Source of the DNA: Volvariella volvacea V23
Taxonomy: Eukaryota > Basidiomycota > Agaricomycetes > Agaricales > Pluteaceae
DNA: 64,000 bases
Reading direction: 5' to 3'
NCBI GenBank assembly: GCA_000349905.1
Contig: KB722740.1
Span: 215,318 to 279,317 of the forward strand
A model generated the notes under the pieces. It was given only the letters and a program-made list of their open reading frames with translations, made no database searches and was not told the DNA's origin. The first letter of the stretch is position 1, and every line of letters begins with the position of its first letter. The position numbers and the translations under genes were made by a program. Of this stretch, positions 56,278 through 64,000 are shown piece after piece.

Positions 56278-59096
56278 AGTCACGGTACAGTTGGGGAGTA
56301 ACTTGATGAGATACAGTATAATGGGACGAGTCACATCGGCATCGTAATCTGATAGGACGGGAATTGGGTATATCATATACGCGGACAGAACTGATGGCCC
56401 TCCGGCAGAGATTTAGCGCCGGTTGAAGGCTGCAAACAACTTGAACGCTAAACTTGAACAGTTTCGTAGCTTTTCATTAATGTTGCTGACGTGGGGCGAT
56501 AAAGGAAAATGTAGTTCATCGATAAAATCAAAGTGGTCGAAAGGTTCAGCATACAGCGCATCCGATGCCTTTAAGCACATGTCCACCTTGACTCCGGGCT
56601 TTGCACTCTCAATGTCACTGTATTTGTTGTTGTTAAGATCACAACCCTTATTTGGTCAGGAGTGCCGCAGCTTCCATCTTAAATGCCTCCAAGAATTTTC
56701 GAGTGACTCAGACAGGCTCTCGCATCTAACTAACATGCAGAGACTTCACGCAGCTGGGCTCGGTGCCAGTGAGGTAAATAGGCTGGGGCTCTTTATCGAA
56801 GGCCTCGGCATTCACAGCGCACAGCTTTTATTCTTCCATTTCTGGTTGCTTCCTGACAAATAATTCTCAAGCTAGCCCTCCATCGTCTATTTGACGGAGT
56901 TGCTATTAATGGGAGAGCGTGCGTCAGCCCTTAGGAGACACCATTCTCTTCTAATTTGGGTACTATCCTCCTAGTCATGGATTATCAATATGGCACACCA
57001 GGTAAAACCGAGGCTAGCACATGCATTCCAGTATGGAGAGGGTATGCACTTACCAGAGTCAGTCGTACTAGGAAGCCGTTTCTTGTTCATTGAATACTGC
57101 GTCTTCGACCACGGCCAAGCATCTGTCCGGAAGTCTCGCGTATATTAACAGGGCAGAGTGCGAAAGCTGCCCGCTTGTTGGAACGGAGTAACACCTGGGG
57201 GTCTGAGCTGATATACTGTCCTGCGGCATCTGCATTTCTTAAGGTGACGAAAATCTAATGGGGCTTCAAGATCAGTCTCCTTATATACATTCTAGCCACG
57301 CTCAATTGAATACAGTGAAGAAAAATGATAAAAATCGAGACCAGGTCGCCATCAATAGTGATCTGCGAAGCAGAAGTTTTCTGTTTTACATCCACACCGA
57401 AATACGCATGTGCAGGGGTGTCGCCCTGATGGCTCGGGAACTGCCAATCCATGTGTATGTTCACAGTTGAGAGAAACCACACCTGCATGGCAGTGCGGAT
57501 ATGCACACCTCCGTCGGTGAGATGCCCTGGTGGGATTTGCGGTGACTAGCCCTCCGCAGTATGAAGCAAGCTCGCCGTAAACCCGTGAAACTTGTTGGGA
57601 AGGGTTTTGCCGCAGACAATGCTTCCAATACGCCAGAGAAGGAAATTGCGTCGTTAGAGTGACCTATGACACTGTTTAGAATGGGTGTTGGTATCATTGG
57701 ACTCCAACAAACCAAATAACTCTAATCGTCAAAAGGTACCGATGCTGGTCAATTGTTCTTCAGTACTTGCCCCCTAGACTGTTGCCGGGCAAGCATTAAC
57801 TACGGCGGAACCAGTAGGTACGTGAGATTTCACACTCATCGTGGTTTATGTGGGGCACCACCATCCCCAGAACCCTATCAGTTCGGTGGCCTCACTGCCT
57901 AGGCATAAAATGAAATCATGCGTGATACACCGTGGCTCTCGGTGTGGCTGAATGACTGAAAGGACCTAATCGACTGTGCACCAGTCAGTCAGGAATATCT
58001 TTCACGGTATTTGTTAGCACTCACCGTACAGCATAAGAGGAGCCGAATGATAAGAGTATATGTAGGACGGCGCCTTACGCAGTATGTAATCATTTCAGAT
58101 TGTACTTACCTGGCCATGACCAAGTAAATAAATCCTCAGTATCTCATTAGGAGTAAAGGCTTTCCGGATGCTGTGATGCCAATGCTAATCCGAGGTGACT
58201 CGGGAACGTCATAGATCCTACTGGTGAGCGCCCAGTGGTTATGATCATCTTGGCACCTTGTTGGTGCTATGAATATCAGCTACTTGGCAACGAATTCCCG
58301 TGCTTGACCAGGCACGAGGTTATCAACTACCATTTGAAATATAATATCCACCAAGTATAGCACAAGTGTTCTAGCTGCCGCCCGATCGATACCTTAACTA
58401 CCGGCGCCTACTGCGAACATTGAAGGGTCCATTGATCGAGCCCGCACCCTTTCATTTAAAGGCACACTCCCTGCCGCTGGAGACCCGCTGTTGGACACGC
58501 TCTGACCTGGCTGTTGAGAAGGAATCAACTACAGAGTAAGTTCAATTTTTCGTGCTATGCAGTCCCCATCAGCAATGTTATGAGGATTGTTCTGCACGGT
58601 AAAAACTGGTACTGCAGCACAGAATAAGCACATCCGCTTGGGCATGTCGGTCAGGCGGCTTCTGTGACAGCACACACACTGAGCTGGCATGCATAGCCGT
58701 CCGTGTCTAGAAGCACACCTTTTACATATTAGGCATAACCCTGAGCGTCCTTCCGTTGCCAATGCCGTTTGAAATACCTTTCTTCCCCGAGTCAATTCAT
58801 CTGCGCAAATTGGTTGTGACATGAGGCACGGTAGTGAGGTCCTCAATGGGAGTACAGAGGAGCCAAGGGTGATAGCAGAAGGTGGTGGAATCCGTTGCTG
58901 TTTATATGTATAGATTCCTGTCACATTAACTTTTTATGTGGTATGTTACCGTATATGTCCCTAAAGTAAGCTACGAAAAATAAACATCAGCAACGAAGAC
59001 TCTACAACAATGGAGCACACATCATGGTATATCCAGCTCTACCGCAACTGGCCTATCAACTCGCCATATAGAGCCCAGTTGGATAGAGTTAAATAT
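56278..59096. other. Gene-poor 2.8 kb region with a Cys-rich open frame
   Basis: No recognised family. A plus-strand frame at 56423-56863 (146 codons) and minus frames at 57255-57715 lack motifs. At 58529-58924 (minus, 131 codons) the last third holds ten cysteines in about 40 residues, including LCLICKRCASRHGRLC, QCVCCHRSRL and MCLFCA, resembling a zinc-binding module. No splice partners or homologous family could be named. Confidence 0.4.
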
Positions 59097-59982
59097 CTAT
59101 TTGGGACCATAGCGAGTTTTACGGCCAATATCGAAGGGCACATATTTGTACTTAATCATGTGCCTGACACGAGATAAGGTCATTGAACTTGAACAAGGAA
59201 TAAGGGTGGAGAAACGCACTGAATTTGCCTTCGCATCGTCAAAGCGAATAGGACGAAGAAGTAGACAACCAAGATTGGCCAATAGACAGGCACATCAAAA
59301 ACTTCTGAAGTGGTACAGAACAATGCGATTATGGTGGCGCGGGTGGTGGACAACCTAACAAGAAACAGAAGGTGAACAAGAGTCGAAGTCTCGCCTTCGC
59401 AGTACTTACCAAAACTGCCATTCAGGCAGCCTGCGAACGAAAGGGCGGAATTCGTCGTCACGTTGTGAGGGGAGGGGCGTGGGTATGTCACCACCTTCCT
59501 CAATTTCATCAGCCAACAAGTCGTCCTCCAAAGATGGATCAAACTTTGGTTGCAAGAAGGCGAGAAGGAGGTTCAAAAGATAAATGGCGTGGGAGTCTAC
59601 AGGTGGGAGTGTCAGAGTTAAAGCGGATGTTTTATGTAGCACTAAATGCTTACAGCATACTGCAGTTGGCGGAAGAATCGTGGTTATGAGCGAGCCACAA
59701 CAAAACGTAAAGTATTTACGAACCAATGTACCACTGAGGTGGAGTGATCATCAGTGGTTAACGACCAATAACATGAAACATAGAACCTACTCCTTGTGCG
59801 AGCACTATCCGCAGCAAGAATACAATAATGAGCCCTCCAGTAGCCAGCCACCTGTTCAGCATATGAGGCGTCCATCTATCCAAAACTTGCTGGTACTGCC
59901 TTCGCAGTCTCCCATATGCCGCACTGATATTTTGAACAGGCGAAGGCTCTACGCCAGAGTGCTGATCTGTATCGGACATCAT
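59097..59982 (-). CDS. RER1: Rer1, Golgi-to-ER retrieval receptor
   Basis: Four-TM Golgi protein returning membrane proteins to the ER. Start [18 protein letters not shown]; a second ATG follows at once. Exon 1 has [20 protein letters not shown] and ends RIVLAQG. Two microexons follow: TGGTACATTG (59724-59733, 10 nt) and TATGCT (59654-59659, 6 nt), with introns of 57, 64 and 57 nt, restoring [15 protein letters not shown] as in yeast. Then [74 protein letters not shown] and the C-terminal [19 protein letters not shown]. The product is about 200 residues, full length. Divergent from the next gene. Confidence 0.95.
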
Positions 59983-60206
59983 CTTGAGTGGCAGAGATTA
60001 ATAATCGTGAAAAAGCGTCTCGGTCTGGAAAAGGGGGGGTTTCTGCGTTGTGGGCTTCAGTCGTTGAAGGGATGGTTAGAGCCACGACACGCGAGAAGTT
60101 GATACGTTGGCCTAATTGGCTTTCGGGTGGATCCACATTTAAATCTCCGCCTTAAAATAGTTCAATTCCTCCGACGGTCCGCGCCTCCCGCCGTACAGAT
60201 TCGGAC
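59983..60206. promoter_or_regulatory. Bidirectional promoter of RER1 and the TDA10-like gene
   Basis: 224 bp between diverging start codons. Both transcripts must start here. No TATA element or known site named. Confidence 0.5.
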
Positions 60207-61216
60207 ATGGCTACAGCGACGGAGGCCATCGCGCGACACATACTGGACCATGGCCTCTCTCGATTCACTGAAAGACCGCTCTTCGTGGCCATACAGGGTC
60301 CACAAGGATCTGGGAAGTCGTATACCACTGCCAAATTGCGGGACTTACTGTCGGCTCCGCCTCATAACCTCAATGTAGCAACTTTATCCATTGACGACCT
60401 CTATCTGGATTATGATGGCCTCCATGCACTCGCTACTGAGAACTCAGATAACGTGCTCTTGCAAGGTCGGGGACTTCCTGGAACTCATGACGTAGGACTA
60501 GCACTGCAACTCCTGAATAATATTAGGACTGGGACCTTAAGCGAACGAATCGAGCTACCAAGGTTCGATAAGAGCTTGCACGACGGACAGGGTGATAGGC
60601 TTCCTATGGATGGCACTGGCCCTGTAGTCACACCCCCAGTCGACATCGTTATTGTCGAGGGGTGGTGCATGGGCTTTCGCGCCGCGACTCAGGATGATAT
60701 TGAGCAGACCTGGATCGGAAAATGGCAGCAGGAGCAGCTCAAGTTAGGGCTAGATTATGGAGATAAGCCGCTAAAGAAAGAGCACATATATGCCGTTAAC
60801 GAAAGGCTCCGAACATATAACGAAATCTGGAATTTCTTCCATGTTTTTGTGCAGGTGCGTAGATCCTCATGTTACGCCTAAACCCATGGCTTATGTCTGA
60901 CAGATCAAACCTGCAACATCCCTCGACGTTGTTTCCCCATACACCCTGATCTATAGCTGGAGGCTTCAGCAAGAGCATAATATGAAGATCCTTAATGGTG
61001 GAAGGGGAATGTCCGATGATGCTGTCAAACGGTATACCAATTCTGAATTCTATTAAGCTCTGATTCTTATAGTAAGATAGATTTGTTGATAGATATATAC
61101 CCGGCTACGTATTTTTTGGAGCTGGGGTAACCTCTCCGTTGTCACGATGGATCGGTCATGGCTTATCTGTGCAGATTGGTGAACGGCGGGAGGTAGTTAA
61201 GTTAGAGAACTTCTGA
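60207..61216 (+). CDS. TDA10: TDA10 / D-glycerate 3-kinase-like P-loop kinase
   Basis: Small ATP-dependent kinase of the yeast Tda10 and plant glycerate 3-kinase family, fold related to pantothenate kinase. Probably phosphorylates glycerate, but the fungal substrate is not established. Start MATATEAIARHILDHGLSR. Walker A FVAIQGPQGSGKSYTTAKL, ATLSIDDLYLDYDGL (catalytic DD), GRGLPGTHDVGLALQLL, ELPRFDKSLHDGQGDR, and DIVIVEGWCMGFRA, the Walker B-like EGW. After the first intron: IKPATSLDVVSPYTLIYSWR, LQQEHNMK and GRGMSDDAVKR. After the second: FVDRYIPGYVFFGAGV and the end IGERREVVKLENF. About 300 residues, intact, two introns. Confidence 0.93.
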
Positions 61217-63238
61217 CAACACGGTTCCGCATATCTGATGCCCAAGTCGATACATTTCTATACTTACATCCAGTGAGTATGCAAACGCACTGCTCATTTA
61301 TGTAACAAGACTCAGTATTTTTTATCCTCTTCCAGAAGTTAGCGATCCGCTCGTCCAAACCAGCTAAGTGTCTGCGCCGCAATATGGCTCGGGAACTTGA
61401 TGCATGAAGTAAGTGCAGAACGAGGCGATCAAGGCTTCCACACGAAGGTGTGTAAAACTTTGGGGAGTGTTCTCCTCACATGCAGGTACCACCACCCTAT
61501 TGTGGTCTTAGTCCCGGAGCTCCACGTCGTAATCAAGGATTCTTGGCCCTGTGCAGAGACAGACAGAAGCCCCTAGCACATTTATTGGGTATGACGTCCA
61601 ACATGCGGATGCGCATACCAGGATCTTCTTTCATGCCGCCTTGCATTACGTGGTGAGAGGTTATGTAGGAAATGCTCACTCTGCCAAATTTTTGAGATTC
61701 CCATCTCCCTTTAGGGTAGCGTGGTATCGTATGCAGAACTGCTCGTACAAAATACTAGGGGCGGTGTCTTGCAAGCTCGTCCTCCAGTTTTGGTTGAGGT
61801 ATTCTCGCTGGTAAAAGCTCCGGTGAGGGCTTCAGATGCACAGCAAAGGTTTAAAATTAGCAAAAATGACGAAGCCTAAGCTAGTCATAACTAAACATGA
61901 TTACTTACCCCTGCCTACATCCCGTGGCAGCGCTAGCGCCTCTCGGGAACTGGTCTTTTTACATTGGAGGCACTTGAGCCGCAGCGCGTAAAATATTTTG
62001 CTTATGTTTATACGTGGCCAAATTCACAGCCTTTACCATTTTCTTCTGCAGCTTCGCTTCCGCGTATGTTGTAAGGTCACAAACACCTGACCCCATCACA
62101 ATCTGCGTAGCTATCATGCATCAAAACCCACGGCAACGCCACAGGCTTCTTTCAGAAAGATAGCTATCCTTTGCAGCACTGCGCTGCCAAACTTATCACA
62201 CTGTGCAGAGGCACCTAATCTGCCTTGTAGATGGCGTTGATAGTGAACAGTAGATTAGCGACTTATAAGGTCATCACCCTGTTACTCACTAATACCCTTC
62301 TGAGAGGCCTCTAACCTATATATGCTAAAGTAAATTGAAATTGGCAGCAGCGATGAGCGATGAATTAATTAGGTGATGACATACAGAGCGGAGTGTGATC
62401 CCTACTGACAACGCTCAAAACAGCATTGCACGAAAACCAGGCCATTGTGTGAGTACCCGTATCCATGTCATCCACTGCGATGAAATCCAGGGGCTCTGGC
62501 TCGGCCAAGACAACCTGTTGCAATAATATCGGGAGCTAGGATTGGTACAAACCCTGCTTTTAACAGTGTTCCTTGAGGGTTTATGATCAAGGTTTGCACC
62601 GTGGAACCCCAAACCCTACACTGCAATTCCCCGAGTCAAATTCTGGAGAGGGTATGCAGCCTGAGCGTATCTCCTTGGATGTCCTATTTCGGTCTACACC
62701 TGTGCCTTTGTATTGGACCCCGAATTTAAAGAACCCGTGGCTAGGTCTTGTGTGAAGCGGAAGCTCGCGGGTTGTACACCACCAATTATGCACATCTACG
62801 TTATGAAAGGCATGTTCTTAGTACCTAGGTGACATCTAACCCTGGAACGCTGCATAGCATTTCGGCCATTTGAGGCGACACGAGGTGTGCAATTGTCCGT
62901 GAACATGCGCAAGGAAAGGAAGTATTTGCAAATAAGCCGAATAAACACAAGAGCAAAGCAAGATGTGTTTGCGAAGACAAGAAGCACAAAGCAAGCCCGA
63001 ATTGCTAGAACAAACGGCCTGCGCCTAATGACGTGAGCCTGGAGTCTTGCTGTTATAAGTCCGCTTTGTCTATATGGAGATCTTGTTGCGGCTTGGAGCA
63101 GTGACCAAAGCCGCTATTCATCCGTTGGCACCATATAGGAACAGGGTGACTAAACGGCAGAAGTATGTCAGGTGTTCAGGATCAAGGTGGATCAATGAAA
63201 ACTTACAACACAACGGTTTATACCGGGTGTGAGTTATA
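61217..63238. other. Region without a recognised gene
   Basis: About 2 kb. Only short frames (up to 87 codons, 61551-61814) without motifs. No repeats or RNA genes seen. Confidence 0.45.
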
Positions 63239-63910
63239 TCAACCATCCAGCAAGGGCAAGGTTTGAGCTTGATTGGGAGTCTGATCCATACTTGAGATGT
63301 GTTCCCTACGTCGCTTCGCGATTAGTGCCTTGAGACTCTTCATAGCACTTTCTCTGGCTCGAATAAGCTTCTTAGCCCTTGGCACATCCAGTCCCGAGTA
63401 ATCTGATTTCTTTATCGGAGGAACGACGATCTCTATGGTTGCGGAAGTGGTGAAAGCGGTCTTGCTATCGACGGTAATAGGGGCACTTGTTGAGCTTGAA
63501 CTCGCGTCATTCCCCGAGTCAACTATAATCGCCGCAGAATTTGTATCAGCACTGTGATCGTTTGACAGACCTCCTCCAGCCATGTTCGATCCTTTCACTA
63601 GTGTCGCACCAGTGTTAGTATCTGCAAGCTCCGATCTCATGCGTGCCACTAGATCATCCATCTCTCTGAGGGTAGATATACAATCACGCAGCTCTTCTGA
63701 TCGCTTGAACTCGCGGCAGACTTCCGCCGCACACGTTTCGACGTGCGTGAACCTCGCTGGCCCTAAAAGGGTGCCACCATACCTAGGGGTATTGAACACG
63801 ATGCGTGGTGGTGTTAGTATATGAAGGACATCAACGTGGAGCAATCGTAAATGGGACAAGGTCCAATTCATGATCATCAAATTGGATGAATTAAAGCCGG
63901 TCACAAGCAC
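63239..63910 (-). CDS. Hypothetical protein with coiled-coil and basic tail
   Basis: Uninterrupted 223-codon frame, the longest in this gene-poor end. Residues 70-90 (SEELRDCISTLREMDDLVAR) look like a short coiled coil. Residues 110-150 are Ser/Thr-rich and disordered (SGNDASSSSTSAPITVDS). The end is basic (ARAKKLIRARESAMKSLKAL-like, then KRRREH). No family recognised. The N-terminal 50 residues look less protein-like, so the true start may be an internal Met or an upstream exon beyond the window. Confidence 0.5.
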   Translation of the reverse strand: MLVTGFNSSNLMIMNWTLSHLRLLHVDVLHILTPPRIVFNTPRYGGTLLGPARFTHVETCAAEVCREFKRSEELRDCISTLREMDDLVARMRSELADTNTGATLVKGSNMAGGGLSNDHSADTNSAAIIVDSGNDASSSSTSAPITVDSKTAFTTSATIEIVVPPIKKSDYSGLDVPRAKKLIRARESAMKSLKALIAKRRREHISSMDQTPNQAQTLPLLDG

Positions 63911-64000
63911 CGTTAATAGGGCAAAGGGGTTTCAAACAATCCAGGGAATTCCAGCCTTTGGAGCGGCCAGTAGAACACTAACACTGACAACGGCTACTCA

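Noticed and set aside
1..64000. CRISPR arrays, intact transposons, retroelement terminal repeats.
   Set aside because: No regularly spaced repeats, reverse transcriptase or transposase motifs, or matching terminal repeats were seen by eye; short or diverged copies could be missed.

Overview
The window is nuclear DNA of a filamentous basidiomycete, most likely an agaricomycete. Nearly every gene is cut by many 50-65 nt introns with GT-AG (sometimes GC-AG) ends. The gene set is eukaryotic housekeeping: RPL33, NAB2, RER1, a DNA polymerase X, glutaryl-CoA dehydrogenase, an OSCA/CSC1 channel and dynein. The dynein heavy chain gene stops after the tail, which fits the split heavy-chain genes described for agaricomycetes. 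No virus, plasmid, CRISPR or intact transposon was recognised. All gene models are hand-spliced from the sequence.

Layout. 3.0-11.7 kb: three tandem, same-strand anion:cation symporter (ACS/DAL5-type) MFS transporters, followed on the same strand by NMN adenylyltransferase (12.5-13.7 kb). 14.4-21.9 kb: DNA polymerase X, glutaryl-CoA dehydrogenase, RPL33, and a divergent pair of probable mitochondrial proteins sharing an 87 bp promoter. 24.7-32.7 kb: a low-complexity hypothetical protein, a mitochondrial P-loop/AAA-like protein, NAB2 and an intron-containing tRNA-Gly(GCC). 33.1-43.3 kb: CSC1-like channel, an NFKBIL1-like J-domain protein, and the dynein heavy-chain tail gene. 43.3-64 kb is gene-poor: an orphan gene end, a Pcl/Pho80-type cyclin beside a 100-N assembly gap, an Mpr1-like N-acetyltransferase, RER1 and a TDA10/glycerate-kinase-like gene in divergent arrangement, and a hypothetical ORF.

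The most striking signal is exon architecture. Several conserved proteins can only be reconstructed by including microexons: 10 nt in the DNA polymerase X gene, 8 nt in glutaryl-CoA dehydrogenase (just after the catalytic glutamate), and consecutive 10 nt and 6 nt exons in RER1. Automated gene callers would be expected to miss these. The transporter trio also shows paralog-specific GC-AG introns and two introns private to one copy. A possible functional theme is uptake of an NAD precursor (transporters next to NMNAT), but that is inference from adjacency and family only.
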